A DNA stretch of 64,000 nucleotides, from NCBI RefSeq assembly GCF_000708045.1, contig NZ_ANIE01000009.1:517500-581499 (forward strand), written 5' to 3'. Positions 1 to 10,004 of the stretch are shown here, one piece after another. The stretch is from Marinobacter nitratireducens (lineage in GTDB: Bacteria; Pseudomonadota; Gammaproteobacteria; Pseudomonadales; Oleiphilaceae). The translations under genes and the position numbers were made by a program. The notes beneath the pieces were generated by a model that searched no databases, was not told the DNA's origin, and saw nothing but the letters and a program-made list of their open reading frames with translations. How positions within the stretch are numbered: position 1 is the first letter of the stretch; every line of letters starts with the position of its first letter.

Positions 1-40
1 GCCGGTGATCATGGACTACGACATCGAGATTGGTTTTTAA
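1..40 (+). CDS. C-terminal tail of a CDS, probably Crc / exonuclease III-like (partial)
   Basis: The window opens inside a reading frame (second base is codon position 1) that ends PVIMDYDIEIGF-stop at 38-40. Exonuclease III and Crc proteins of the EEP superfamily usually end in a DHAPV-type motif followed by a short acidic strand, and this tail fits that pattern. In Pseudomonas, crc lies next to rph and yicC, as here. If this is crc, its product is the Hfq cofactor that represses catabolic mRNAs and is titrated by CrcZ, which is also in this window. Only 12 residues are visible, so the assignment rests on gene order and is tentative. Confidence 0.4.
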   Translation, partial: PVIMDYDIEIGF

Positions 41-52
41 GGATTTGGGATT

Positions 53-176
53 TGGGGGAGGTCGCCATTGCGGCACCAATCCCCCAGAACCGCTGCAAGT
101 ACATCCGTGTACGCTTGTTTCCGGCCATCCATGGCCTTCAACATTCTGGGGGATTGGTGCCGCAACGGCTCCCCAA
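53..176. repeat. Nested palindromic intergenic repeat (REP/MITE-like)
   Basis: A 22-bp arm at 68-89 is exactly complementary to 144-165. Pairing resumes outside it (ttgggggag near 52-60 against ctccccaa near 169-176) after an internal bulge. The loop holds two further palindromes: GTACA-TCCG-TGTAC at 99-112 and GGCCAT-CC-ATGGCC at 123-136. The element fills the gap between two convergent genes, so transcripts from either side could fold it. There is no coding potential and no T-run, so it looks like a dispersed palindromic unit rather than a simple terminator. Confidence 0.75.
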
Positions 177-184
177 GCCCTGAT

Positions 185-901
185 TTATCCTGCTAAAGCT
201 TCTTTCTGAATTTCAAACAGCTTCTCAATTCCCTGCTTGGCCAGATCCAGCATGCTGTCCAGTTCGGTCTTTTCGAACGGTGCGCCTTCAGCGGTGCCCT
301 GGATTTCGATAAAGCCGCCCTGGTCAGTCATGATGACGTTCATGTCGGTTTCGGCTTCGGAGTCTTCCGGGTAGTCCAGATCAGCCACTGGCGTGCCTTT
401 GTAAACGCCAACCGAGAGGGCGGCGACCATTTGCTTCAACGGGCTCTTCTTGATCCGTTTTTCGGCCACCAGGTAATTCAGTGCGTCCACCAGGGCAACG
501 CAGCCGCCGGTGATAGCTGCAGTGCGGGTACCGCCGTCGGCCTGGATGACGTCGCAGTCGATGGTGATGGTGTGTTCGCCCAGAGCTTCCAGATCAACGG
601 CTGCGCGCAGTGAGCGGCCAATCAGTCGCTGAATCTCAACGGTGCGTCCGCCTTGTTTTCCGCGAGCGGCTTCGCGGCCCATGCGGCTGCCGGTGGAGCG
701 GGGGAGCATGCCGTATTCGGCGGTGATCCAGCCGCGCCCTTCACCGCGCAGGAACGGCGGGACTTTGTTTTCGACGGAGGCGGTGCAGATCACTTTGGTG
801 TCGCCGAACTCCACGAGGACGGAGCCTTCGGCGTGGCGGGTGTAATTCCGGGTGATTCGAACGTCTCTTGGTTGTTCAGGCGTTCTGCCGCTGGGTCGCA
901 T
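185..901 (-). CDS. rph: Ribonuclease PH
   Basis: This is a 238-residue phosphorolytic 3'-5' exoribonuclease that trims the 3' ends of tRNA precursors, releasing nucleoside diphosphates. The start [14 protein letters not shown] matches the family N-terminus. It uses ATG at 899-901 behind AGCAGGA, so an upstream in-frame extension to 982 is rejected. Phosphate-site arginines R86 (GGRTVE) and R126 (GGTRT) are present, as is the [11 protein letters not shown] acidic motif with D180 and D186. Length is normal for the family. It is divergent from yicC, an arrangement common in gammaproteobacteria, and convergent with the gene at the left edge. Confidence 0.97.
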   Translation of the reverse strand: MRPSGRTPEQPRDVRITRNYTRHAEGSVLVEFGDTKVICTASVENKVPPFLRGEGRGWITAEYGMLPRSTGSRMGREAARGKQGGRTVEIQRLIGRSLRAAVDLEALGEHTITIDCDVIQADGGTRTAAITGGCVALVDALNYLVAEKRIKKSPLKQMVAALSVGVYKGTPVADLDYPEDSEAETDMNVIMTDQGGFIEIQGTAEGAPFEKTELDSMLDLAKQGIEKLFEIQKEALAG

Positions 902-1097
902 AATGATTCCTGCTTTCTGTGATGAGTGTCCGAAGCCTGGGCTTCGGTTTCTGGTGATGTGAAAAGTCGGTGAGTATAACATGCCAATCCCTCCCGGTAC
1001 GGCTAGGCCTTTTGTCCAGTTCGCCGGGCATTGTCAGAGCCTGATACACTCTGAGACTACAGTGGTATAACCCTCATTGATCAGGACCGGAGATATC

Positions 1098-1964
1098 ATG
1101 ATCCGAAGTATGACTGCGTTTGCAAGGAAGGATGTCCAGGGCGACTGGGGAACGCTTACATGCGAGATCCGCACGGTAAATCATCGGTACCTGGAACCGT
1201 CGTTTCGTTTGCCGGAGGCGCTGCGAGAGCTGGAAAACGGTTTTCGGGAGGAGCTGCGCAAGCAGCTGAAGCGCGGCAAGGTGGATATCTCCATGCGTCT
1301 CCAGTCTGTGGACAAGGCGTCCCAGAGTTTTGAGATCAACGATGAGATGGCAAAGGCCGTCAACGAGGCTGCTAATCACATCAATCGCATGCTCGATAAT
1401 CCAGCACACCTCAGTGCGCTCGATATCATGCGCTGGCCCGGCGTGCTGTCGGTGCCTGAGCAGGATTTTGGGCCCGCCAAGGCGGCGGCTGACGCGCTGT
1501 TCAAAGATACGGTGGCGGAGCTTGTGACTGTCCGCGAACGTGAGGGGGAGAGACTGCGACCGCTGTTTGAGGAGCGTCTGACGGGGATGGCCGAGTTGGT
1601 CGCTCAGGTTCGTGAAGCGATGCCGGAGCTGCTTCAACTCCAGGAGAAAACGCTCAGGGAGCGTTTTGAGAAGGCGCGAGTGGAGCTCGACCCGGAGCGC
1701 GTGTCCCAGGAAATGGTCATGGTTGCTCAGAAAAGTGATGTGGCAGAGGAACTGGACCGTCTGGATGCCCACATCAGTGAGGTGTCGGATACCCTGGCAG
1801 GCGATGGCGCGATTGGCCGGCGTCTGGATTTCCTGATGCAAGAGCTGAATCGGGAAGCCAATACCCTGAGCAGCAAGAGTATTGATTCCCGGGTGACGCG
1901 GGCTGCTGTCGATCTGAAGGTTCTGATCGAGCAGATGCGCGAGCAGGTGCAGAATCTTGAGTGA
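1098..1964 (+). CDS. yicC: YicC family endoribonuclease
   Basis: This 288-residue protein starts MIRSMTAFARKD, the hallmark YicC N-terminus, and ends with the conserved stretch LNREANTLSSKS followed by the DUF1732 C-terminal domain. Family members are endoribonucleases acting on small RNAs and mRNAs; the E. coli protein is implicated in RyhB decay. ATG 1098 follows CCGGAG. A TTG seven codons upstream is possible but lacks a ribosome site and family support. It lies just upstream of gmk and rpoZ in the same direction. Confidence 0.93.
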   Translation: MIRSMTAFARKDVQGDWGTLTCEIRTVNHRYLEPSFRLPEALRELENGFREELRKQLKRGKVDISMRLQSVDKASQSFEINDEMAKAVNEAANHINRMLDNPAHLSALDIMRWPGVLSVPEQDFGPAKAAADALFKDTVAELVTVREREGERLRPLFEERLTGMAELVAQVREAMPELLQLQEKTLRERFEKARVELDPERVSQEMVMVAQKSDVAEELDRLDAHISEVSDTLAGDGAIGRRLDFLMQELNREANTLSSKSIDSRVTRAAVDLKVLIEQMREQVQNLE

Positions 1965-2015
1965 TTGCCTGGCCGGCATTGGTCAGGGTGCGGGGATATC
2001 GCAAACTCCGTATAA

Positions 2016-2705
<690 letters not shown>

Positions 2706-2789
2706 CGCACGTTTCCTGTATACAAATTGAGCCGGCCTTAGTAAACTACGCGGTCTGCTGAATCAGTCATTTTTATTTTCGGGGAAGTT

Positions 2790-3002
2790 ATGGCACGAGT
2801 TACCGTTGAAGATTGCCTGGAGAACGTTGATAACCGCTTCCAGCTAGTGATGCTGGCTACCAAGCGCGCTCGCCACATTGCCACCAAGGGCGCGGAGCCA
2901 ATGCTGCCAGAAGAAAACGACAAGCCGACGGTTATCGCTCTGCGCGAAATTGCCGAGGGCAAAGTCAGCCGTGATCTTCTGAATGAAGAAGACGAGGATT
3001 GA
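2790..3002 (+). CDS. rpoZ: DNA-directed RNA polymerase omega subunit
   Basis: This 70-residue omega subunit starts [20 protein letters not shown], the conserved beta-prime contact region, and contains the TKRAR and ALREIAEG helices. Omega helps assemble RNA polymerase and forms part of the ppGpp/DksA site. GGGGAAG precedes the ATG. An independent hairpin terminator follows about 100 bases downstream, so rpoZ and spoT may be partly uncoupled. Confidence 0.96.
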   Translation: MARVTVEDCLENVDNRFQLVMLATKRARHIATKGAEPMLPEENDKPTVIALREIAEGKVSRDLLNEEDED

Positions 3003-3040
3003 TCGTCAGTCGGGTTATACCTATGCCTGAGTGACAAGCA

Positions 3041-3068
3041 TTGAATTCTGTCCCCGCGGTTTTATAGT
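3041..3068 (+). promoter_or_regulatory. Candidate sigma-70 promoter in the rpoZ-spoT gap
   Basis: TTGAAT at 3041-3046 and TATAGT at 3063-3068 are separated by 16 bases. A transcript from near 3075 would run straight into the hairpin terminator at 3106-3132 before reaching spoT. No experimental support is available, so this is a motif match only. Confidence 0.4.
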
Positions 3069-3105
3069 GTATCTATAGAACGTTGCTGGAAGGACTGAGG
3101 AAGGA

Positions 3106-3132
3106 CCCGAATGCGAGCATTCGGGTTTTTTT
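3106..3132 (+). terminator. Rho-independent terminator after rpoZ, upstream of spoT
   Basis: CCCGAATG and CATTCGGG form an 8-bp stem with a CGAG tetraloop (3106-3125), followed by seven T residues at 3126-3132. It lies 33 bases before the spoT start, so it ends rpoZ transcription or attenuates read-through into spoT. Confidence 0.85.
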
Positions 3133-3164
3133 GTCCCTGATTTTTGTTGATATGTGGAGGCGCG

Positions 3165-5306
3165 GTGTCAGTAGAGGCTTCGGTTGAAGGTCTGGCGAAG
3201 GAGCTAAGTACCTATCTGGATACCAATCGCATCAATCAGGTGCGAAGGGCCTACTATTATGCCGAGCAGGCCCACGAAGGGCAGATGCGTAAAAGTGGCG
3301 ACCGCTACATTACCCATCCCCTGGCGGTGGCGGGGATTCTTGCTGAGCTGAGGCTGGATCACCAGAGCCTGATGGCGGCCATGCTTCACGATGTGATTGA
3401 AGACACGGGTATCCCCAAGGATGCCCTCGCCGAACAGTTTGGCGACGACGTAGCCGAACTTGTCGATGGCGTCAGTAAACTCACCCAGATCGAATTCCGC
3501 TCCAGAGCGGAGGCACAGGCTGAAAACTTCCAGAAGATGACCCTGGCGATGGCCCGAGATATCCGTGTCATTCTGGTAAAACTGGCGGACCGCCTTCACA
3601 ACATGCGAACGCTCGGTCCCATGCCCTATGAGAAGCGCCAGCGAATCGCGACCGAAACCCTTGATATCTATGCCCCCATTGCCAACCGCCTGGGCATGCA
3701 CTCGATTTGTACCGAACTGGAAGATCTTGGGTTCTCGTCGCTGTTCCCGATGCGCTCGAAGTACATTTCCAAGGCGGTAGACAAGCTACGCGGAAGCCAC
3801 CGTGAAATCATCGAAGAAATTCGGGGCAAGTTGCAGGAAAAGCTGGAGGAGCGGGGGCTGCCAGGTCGAATTCTTGGCCGGGAGAAACACCTGAACAGCA
3901 TCTACAATAAGATGAAGTTCAAGCAGAAATCCTTCCATGAAATCATGGATGTCTACGCCTTCCGGATCATTACCGACACCGAAGATGACTGCTACCGCAT
4001 CCTTGGGGCGGTTCACAGTCTCTACAAGCCGCTCCCCGGCCGGTTCAAAGACTACATCGCCATGCCTAAGGCGAACGGTTATCAGTCCCTGCATACCACG
4101 CTGTTTGGCATGCACGTCAATATCGAGATCCAGATCCGTACGGAAGAGATGGAGCATATCGCCAACAACGGTATTGCTGCCCATTGGATGTACAAGAACG
4201 AGCCCAGCAGCGTGACCTCGGCCAATCAGGCAAGGGTGGATCGCTGGGTGAAGGGGCTGATGGAAATGCGGGAGCGCGCCGATGATTCGCTGGAATTCAT
4301 TGAGCACGTGAAGGTGGACCTGTTCCCGGATGAGATCTACGTATTCACGCCCAAAGGCAAGATCATGGAGTTGCCCAGCGGGGCGACCCCGGTTGATTTT
4401 GCCTACGCCATTCATACCGATATTGGTAATGCGACAGTTGCCTGTCGTATCAACCGTAACCTCGGATCGCTGAGTCAGCCCCTGCAGAGCGGTCAGACGG
4501 TTGAAATCATCACGGCACCGGGCGCCCGACCCAATCCGGCGTGGCTGAGTTTCGTGGTGACAGGCAAGGCACGGAGCAGTATCCGCCACGTGCTCAAAGG
4601 CCAGAAGCGAACCGAGTCTCTCGAGCTCGGCAAAACGCTGCTTAAGAAATCCCTTAAGGGCTTTGGTGCCCGCCTTGCCGACATCGGCGAAGCCCAGATC
4701 GAGGCTGTGGTCAATCACAATCAGGTTGGCAGCCTGGATGAGCTGATCAGCGACATTGGCCTGGGTAATCGCATGGCCTATCTTGTGGCGCGGCAGTTGC
4801 TAAGCGGTGCTGAAGTTCAGAGCGAGCCTGAGACCATTCGCGATATGCGTGGTGGTGATGGCAGCCCGGTTACCATTCGAGGTACCGAGGGACTGCTGGT
4901 GCGGTTTGCGAGCTGCTGTAAGCCGATCCCCGGTGATCCGGTTGTCGGTGTCATGGACTCCGGCAATGGCATGGTGATTCATTCCGATTCCTGTGTCCGG
5001 TTGCCGGAAGATGACGAAGGGCGGGCTCGCCTGACCCATCTCAAATGGGCGAAGGACATTACTGATGAGTTCTCGGTGGAGCTGCGTGTCGAACTTGAGC
5101 GGCAGCGTGGTGTGATTGCCGAGGTGGCCAATGCTGTGGCCATGGCGGACGGCAACATCGAACGTATTAACGTCGAGGACCAGAACGCCAAGTTCGGCGT
5201 GGTCAGCCTTGTCCTGCATGTGAATGGGCGCCGACACCTTGCCCGGGTCATGCGCCGAATCCGGAACATCAAGGCGGTCACCTATATTGGTCGGGTGCGC
5301 AGTTGA
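3165..5306 (+). CDS. spoT: Bifunctional (p)ppGpp synthetase/hydrolase SpoT
   Basis: This 713-residue RelA/SpoT homologue makes and degrades (p)ppGpp in the stringent response. The N-terminal HD hydrolase domain is intact (HPLAVAG, HD at residues 75-76 in MLHDVIEDT), which marks SpoT rather than RelA. The synthetase region follows (RFKDYIAMPKANGYQSLH), then TGS (DEIYVFTPKGKIMELPSG), a conserved Cys-containing middle domain (ASCCKPIPGD) and a C-terminal ACT domain. GTG 3165 is chosen because TGGAGG precedes it; an upstream TTG at 3144 has no ribosome site. Neighbours gmk-rpoZ-spoT-ridA match Pseudomonas. Confidence 0.95.
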   Translation: MSVEASVEGLAKELSTYLDTNRINQVRRAYYYAEQAHEGQMRKSGDRYITHPLAVAGILAELRLDHQSLMAAMLHDVIEDTGIPKDALAEQFGDDVAELVDGVSKLTQIEFRSRAEAQAENFQKMTLAMARDIRVILVKLADRLHNMRTLGPMPYEKRQRIATETLDIYAPIANRLGMHSICTELEDLGFSSLFPMRSKYISKAVDKLRGSHREIIEEIRGKLQEKLEERGLPGRILGREKHLNSIYNKMKFKQKSFHEIMDVYAFRIITDTEDDCYRILGAVHSLYKPLPGRFKDYIAMPKANGYQSLHTTLFGMHVNIEIQIRTEEMEHIANNGIAAHWMYKNEPSSVTSANQARVDRWVKGLMEMRERADDSLEFIEHVKVDLFPDEIYVFTPKGKIMELPSGATPVDFAYAIHTDIGNATVACRINRNLGSLSQPLQSGQTVEIITAPGARPNPAWLSFVVTGKARSSIRHVLKGQKRTESLELGKTLLKKSLKGFGARLADIGEAQIEAVVNHNQVGSLDELISDIGLGNRMAYLVARQLLSGAEVQSEPETIRDMRGGDGSPVTIRGTEGLLVRFASCCKPIPGDPVVGVMDSGNGMVIHSDSCVRLPEDDEGRARLTHLKWAKDITDEFSVELRVELERQRGVIAEVANAVAMADGNIERINVEDQNAKFGVVSLVLHVNGRRHLARVMRRIRNIKAVTYIGRVRS

Positions 5307-5382
5307 TCGACCATTGACTGGTTGACAATGGTGGCGCCTAAGGTTGACGATTGGCGTTTTGGAACAGAGGAAATTCCGGAAC

Positions 5383-5769
5383 ATGACCAACAAGTCCGTT
5401 ATCCAGACTGAAAACGCTCCCCAGGCCATCGGTACCTACTCACAGGCTGTGAAGGCTGGTGATACTGTTTATCTGTCCGGCCAGATTCCGCTGGTGCCGG
5501 AGACCATGGAAGTGGTTGCGGGAGATTTCTCCGCCAAGACCCGTCAGGTGTTCGAGAATCTCAAGGCAGTCTGCGAGGCTGCAGGTGGTGAGCTCAAGGA
5601 TATCGTCAAGCTGAACATCTACATGACGGATCTGGCCAACTTTGCCACCGTCAACGAGATCATGGCAACTTACTTCCAGGAGCCGTATCCTGCCCGGGCT
5701 GCGGTCGGTGTGGCGGCGCTCCCCAAAGGGGTCCCCATCGAAATGGAAGCGGTTATGGTGCTCAGCTGA
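5383..5769 (+). CDS. ridA: RidA family reactive intermediate/imine deaminase
   Basis: This 128-residue protein hydrolyses reactive enamine/imine intermediates (such as 2-aminoacrylate) released by PLP enzymes, protecting cell metabolism. The signature region near the C-terminus ([20 protein letters not shown]) includes the substrate-binding Arg. The start [19 protein letters not shown] fits the family and is preceded by GAGGAAA; an upstream TTG extension is rejected. It follows spoT by 76 bases, as in Pseudomonas, and is closed by a strong bidirectional terminator. Confidence 0.93.
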   Translation: MTNKSVIQTENAPQAIGTYSQAVKAGDTVYLSGQIPLVPETMEVVAGDFSAKTRQVFENLKAVCEAAGGELKDIVKLNIYMTDLANFATVNEIMATYFQEPYPARAAVGVAALPKGVPIEMEAVMVLS

Positions 5770-5801
5770 GTCTGCACACATCTGCTCTATCGAGAATAAA
5801 A

Positions 5802-5824
5802 AGGCGACCTGAGGTCGCCTTTTT
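5802..5824. terminator. Bidirectional terminator between ridA and the epimerase gene
   Basis: AGGCGACC/GGTCGCCT forms an 8-bp stem (5802-5809 with 5813-5820) with a TGA loop. It is flanked by A5 on the left and T4 on the right, so both the plus-strand ridA transcript and the minus-strand transcript end here. Confidence 0.85.
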
Positions 5825-5827
5825 GCG

Positions 5828-6703
5828 TTACTGCTGCCCTGTTTCATCAATCATGGCCCGGTAACCTGAGCGGAAGTCCGGATATCGGAACGTGAAGCCG
5901 CTATCGAGAAGCCGCTGGTTGCAGCAACGCTTGCTGCCTGCGCGGCCACCGGTACGGGCACCTTCCACCGGCGATGCGCAGGGAATTTGCTCGCGGACCC
6001 AGTTGACCACGTCGTCAAGCCGCACCGGTTCACAATCAGTACCGATATAACAATCCGCCAGAGTGTCCCCCTCAAGTGCACGCGTGGCCAGGTGGTGTAC
6101 TGCGGCCGCAGCGTCTTCCTCGTGGATGCGGTTGCTGTAGGGGGCTGGTGAATGCGGATTCATCCGGCCCTCGATGACCTCTTGCAGGAACCGCCGCCGG
6201 GATGGCCCGTAAATGCCACTGAAGCGAATAACGGTTGCCGGGAACTGGCTGTTAAGAGCCAGGGTTTCTCCGGCCAGAATCTGCTCGCCGCTAAAGCGCG
6301 CCGGTTGGGTGGGGCTGCTCTCGTTCACCCAGCTGTCATCGTCCTGCGAGTAAACGCCGGTGCTGCTGATGAAGATCAGACGCTTTACAGGTTGTCCGCT
6401 GAGTGCCGCCAGTAAGTTCTTGAGGCCACGAACGTAAGCGTCGTGGTAACCCTGATCATCGTAGCGTGAGGGCGTCAGGCAATAAATCACGATATCAAGG
6501 TCGTCAGGCAGGCTATCTGTCAGCGATGCTGGATCTGTCAGGTCTGCAGATACGGGCCTGATGTCATCGGCAAGCAGGTTGGTCCGGCGGCGAAGCCCGA
6601 AGACGGTAGCGTCGGCTGTCAGGAGGCTGGCGATTGCGCCTCCCAGTTTTCCGCATCCGGCAACCAGTACCCGGGCCCTGTCTTTGCTATCAGTCATTGC
6701 CAT
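5828..6703 (-). CDS. NAD(P)-dependent epimerase/dehydratase family protein (YeeZ-like)
   Basis: This protein of about 291 residues has an N-terminal Rossmann loop VLVAGCGKLGGAIASLL and the extended-SDR features VIYCLTPSRYDD, FISSTGVYSQDD (YxxxK replaced by a YSQ-type site) and VIRFSGIYGPSR. It resembles YeeZ/SDR_a proteins of unknown substrate. Start choice is uncertain: ATG at 6703 and ATG at 6697 are both possible and neither has a strong ribosome site. It is divergent from oxyR across 81 bases. The substrate cannot be read from sequence. Confidence 0.8.
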   Translation of the reverse strand: MAMTDSKDRARVLVAGCGKLGGAIASLLTADATVFGLRRRTNLLADDIRPVSADLTDPASLTDSLPDDLDIVIYCLTPSRYDDQGYHDAYVRGLKNLLAALSGQPVKRLIFISSTGVYSQDDDSWVNESSPTQPARFSGEQILAGETLALNSQFPATVIRFSGIYGPSRRRFLQEVIEGRMNPHSPAPYSNRIHEEDAAAAVHHLATRALEGDTLADCYIGTDCEPVRLDDVVNWVREQIPCASPVEGARTGGRAGSKRCCNQRLLDSGFTFRYPDFRSGYRAMIDETGQQ

Positions 6704-6784
6704 AGACAATATCAATCCTTATCCTTTACCTCATAAATTAGTGATACTTCGACCGATACGATACCTACCTGACCGGAGCTCACC

Positions 6785-7744
6785 ATGACGCTTACCGAGT
6801 TACGATACGTCGTTACGCTTGCCCGTGAAAGGCATTTTGGCCGTGCGGCAGAACGTTGTCATGTTAGCCAGCCAACCCTGAGTGTGGCTGTGAAGAAGCT
6901 CGAAGATGAGCTGGGTATTCCCCTGTTCGAGCGAAGTAAGAGCAGTATCCGGGTGACCGAAACCGGGCAACGTATTGTGGAGCAGGCCCAGCGGGTTCTG
7001 GATCAGGTTGGCTTGATCAAGGATCTTGCCCAGGATGGCAAGAACCAGCTGAATTCTCCGCTGAAAGTTGGCGCGATCTACACGATTGGCCCCTATCTGT
7101 TCCCGCACCTGTTACCGGAGCTCCGGCGCGCGGCACCGGAAATGCCGCTCTACATCGAGGAGAACTATACCGCGAGCCTCAGGCAGAAGCTTCGTCAATC
7201 CGAGCTGGACGCGATCATCATTGCGTTGCCATTTGAAGAGCCGGAAGTGGTGACCTTGCCGCTGTATGACGAGCCGTTTGTCGTTCTCCTGCCTGCCGGT
7301 CATCCGCTTGCCTGCAAGGACGAGCTGACTGCGGACGAATTGGCGAAAGAGCAATTGCTGTTACTGGGGCCAGGTCACTGTTTCCGGGATCAGGTGCTGG
7401 AATCCTGTCCTCCCCTGGTCGATGCCATGACCAAACGCTCGGACACCGGATCGCCATCCCTGGTGACCGAGGGCAGTTCCCTGGAGACTATTCGCCACAT
7501 GGTCGCCTCCGGTTTGGGGATTACAGTGCTGCCGCTATCTGCCGCAACGGCCATGCAATACCATGAAGATATTCTGGCCGTTCGGCCATTTGCGACTCCG
7601 GTACCTTTCCGGACGGTGGCCCTCGCCTGGCGGGTAACCTTCCCAAGGCCCAAAGCCATTGATGTCTTGTCTCTGGCTGCGAGCCAATGTCGGGTGATGG
7701 AGAAGGCCAGGACTGAGACACCTGCTGTTGCCGAAAGCGCCTGA
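6785..7744 (+). CDS. oxyR: Hydrogen peroxide-sensing LysR-type regulator OxyR
   Basis: This 319-residue LysR regulator has an N-terminal winged HTH (MTLTELRYVVTLARERHFGRAAE). The peroxide-sensing cysteines fall at C199 and C208 in GHCFRDQVLESCP, the same positions as in E. coli OxyR, so disulfide sensing should work. It activates peroxide defence genes. It is nine bases upstream of recG on the same strand, a pairing also found in Pseudomonas, and the two are probably co-transcribed. The divergent epimerase gene leaves a short shared promoter region. CGGAGC precedes the ATG. Confidence 0.96.
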   Translation: MTLTELRYVVTLARERHFGRAAERCHVSQPTLSVAVKKLEDELGIPLFERSKSSIRVTETGQRIVEQAQRVLDQVGLIKDLAQDGKNQLNSPLKVGAIYTIGPYLFPHLLPELRRAAPEMPLYIEENYTASLRQKLRQSELDAIIIALPFEEPEVVTLPLYDEPFVVLLPAGHPLACKDELTADELAKEQLLLLGPGHCFRDQVLESCPPLVDAMTKRSDTGSPSLVTEGSSLETIRHMVASGLGITVLPLSAATAMQYHEDILAVRPFATPVPFRTVALAWRVTFPRPKAIDVLSLAASQCRVMEKARTETPAVAESA

Positions 7745-7752
7745 GAGGAACC

Positions 7753-9828
7753 ATGACGTCACTGGATGACATCCCCGTCACCCAGCTTAAGGGCGTAGGA
7801 AGCGCTCTCGCGGAGAAGTTCGCCAAGCTGGGTATCCATTCGCTCCAGGATCTGCTTTTCCATTTGCCCCATCGCTACGAAGACCGGACGCGGGTTACCC
7901 CGATGGGCCGTCTCCGAATTGGTGATCTGACGGTGGTGGAAGGCGAGGTCATGAAGTCGGACCTGGTGATGGGGCGTCGTCGGAGCCTGCAGGTCACCCT
8001 GAAGGATGATAGCGGTTTCCTGGTGATGCGTTTTTTTCACTTCAACGCCGCCCAGAAGAATCAACTGGCGGAAGGCGCGCGGGTGCGTTGTTTTGGCGAG
8101 GTCCGCCCAGGCCGTGCGGGCTATGAATTCTACCATCCGGAGTACCAGGTAAATCCACCGCCAATGCCCGCGGATGGCGAAGCCACTCTGACCCCGGTCT
8201 ACCCGCTGACGGAGGGTATCCAGCAGCCAAGGGTTCGGGGTCTGTGCCAGCAGGCGCTGGTTTATCTCCAGCGTTATCCGATCAAGGATTGGCTTCCTCC
8301 CGAGCTGCTTTCGGATTACCAGCTTCCGGGTATTACAGACGCCGTTCAGCTTGTGCATTCGCCGCCGGCCTCGGCTCCGGTCCATCTGCTGATGGAAGGC
8401 CGGCACCCGGCCCAACAGCGCCTGGTCATGGAGGAGCTTCTGGCCCATCAGCTCAGCCTCCTGCAGGTTAGGGAACAAATCCAGGCCCGAGAGGCGCTTC
8501 CATTGTTGCCGGCGGGGGATCTGGTACAGCGTTTTCAGGAATCTCTCCCATTTGATCTCACGGGCGCCCAACGTCATGTGCTCAGCGATATTCGTCAGGA
8601 CCTGAGCCAGCCGGTACCTATGCTGCGATTGGTGCAGGGCGATGTGGGGTCAGGCAAGACTGTTGTCGCAGCTCTGGCGGCATTGCAAGCCCTGGGGGCG
8701 GGTGCCCAGGTCGCGCTCATGGCACCGACTGAGATTCTGGCAGAGCAACACTACCGGAATTTTCAGGAGTGGATGACGCCGCTGGGCATTCAGCTTGCCT
8801 GGCTCTCTGGAAAGGTGAAGGGCAAGGTGCGCCGTGAAACACTTGCGGCCGTGGCCTCGGGCGAAGCCCAGGTGGTTATTGGTACTCACGCGCTGTTCCA
8901 GGATGACGTGCAGTTCCAACGACTTGCTCTGGTCATTGTGGACGAGCAGCACCGGTTTGGAGTACACCAGCGTCTCGCCCTGCGGGAAAAAGGCGTTGGG
9001 GGGGCTCTGGCGCCCCATCAGTTGATCATGACGGCCACGCCGATTCCCCGCACCCTGGCCATGAGTGCCTATGCAGACCTTGATACGTCGGTGATTGATG
9101 AGCTGCCCCCTGGCCGCAAGCCGATAGAAACCATCGTGATTCCAGACAACCGACGAGAGGATGTGGTCGAGCGGGTTCGCAAGGCGTGCCTGGAGGGTCG
9201 CCAGGCATATTGGGTCTGTACGCTCATAGAAGAGTCCGAGGCTTTGCAATGCCAGGCGGCGGAAGCGACGGCTGAGGAGTTGGTGGAACGATTGCCCGAG
9301 CTCAAGGTCGGACTGGTGCATGGCCGCCTGAAGGCATCGGAAAAAGCCGATGTGATGGATCGCTTCAAGCAGGGGGAGCTGGATCTTTTAGTGGCGACAA
9401 CCGTGATTGAAGTAGGGGTCGATGTCCCCAATGCATCGCTCATACTGATCGAAAATCCCGAGCGCCTGGGGTTGGCACAATTACATCAGCTTCGGGGGAG
9501 GGTTGGTCGGGGGGAGCAGGCCAGCTTCTGTGTTTTGATGTACCATCCCCCCTTATCCCTGAATGGTAAGGCTCGATTGCAGGCTTTGCGGGATAGTCAG
9601 GATGGTTTTTTCATCGCTGAAAAGGATCTGGAAATTCGTGGTCCCGGCGAAGTACTGGGTACAAGGCAGACCGGCATGATGCAGTTCCGACTGGCGGATT
9701 TTGAACGTGATAAAGGGTGGATTGAGCCGGTCAGGGAAATGGCCCCCTCCCTTATGCGTTCGCCCGTCATTGTTGAGGGACTGATACGCCGTTGGTTAGG
9801 CGAGAGAATCCGATACGGCGATGTATAA
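7753..9828 (+). CDS. recG: ATP-dependent DNA helicase RecG
   Basis: This 691-residue helicase regresses stalled replication forks and branch-migrates Holliday junctions. It has the N-terminal wedge/OB domain (LPHRYEDRT), Walker A GDVGSGKTVVA, the DEQH box (VIVDEQHRFGVHQR), motif III TATPIPRTLA and motif VI QLRGRVGRGEQ. Length is usual for the family. GAGAGGAACC precedes ATG 7753, and the gene sits directly behind oxyR. Confidence 0.97.
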   Translation: MTSLDDIPVTQLKGVGSALAEKFAKLGIHSLQDLLFHLPHRYEDRTRVTPMGRLRIGDLTVVEGEVMKSDLVMGRRRSLQVTLKDDSGFLVMRFFHFNAAQKNQLAEGARVRCFGEVRPGRAGYEFYHPEYQVNPPPMPADGEATLTPVYPLTEGIQQPRVRGLCQQALVYLQRYPIKDWLPPELLSDYQLPGITDAVQLVHSPPASAPVHLLMEGRHPAQQRLVMEELLAHQLSLLQVREQIQAREALPLLPAGDLVQRFQESLPFDLTGAQRHVLSDIRQDLSQPVPMLRLVQGDVGSGKTVVAALAALQALGAGAQVALMAPTEILAEQHYRNFQEWMTPLGIQLAWLSGKVKGKVRRETLAAVASGEAQVVIGTHALFQDDVQFQRLALVIVDEQHRFGVHQRLALREKGVGGALAPHQLIMTATPIPRTLAMSAYADLDTSVIDELPPGRKPIETIVIPDNRREDVVERVRKACLEGRQAYWVCTLIEESEALQCQAAEATAEELVERLPELKVGLVHGRLKASEKADVMDRFKQGELDLLVATTVIEVGVDVPNASLILIENPERLGLAQLHQLRGRVGRGEQASFCVLMYHPPLSLNGKARLQALRDSQDGFFIAEKDLEIRGPGEVLGTRQTGMMQFRLADFERDKGWIEPVREMAPSLMRSPVIVEGLIRRWLGERIRYGDV

Positions 9829-10004
9829 CGTATAGCCGTTCTTAGATATTCAAGAGTACGCCCGTTGAGCTGTCGTGAGCGTATGGAAACAGTCCGGAAA
9901 CAGGCATGGGTCAATTTGCCAGAGTGGCGCCCATTTTAGACTGGACAGTGAACGATACAGGGCGGGGCCGTGATCCCGCCATCAGCATTATTCGGGAGAG
10001 TGTT

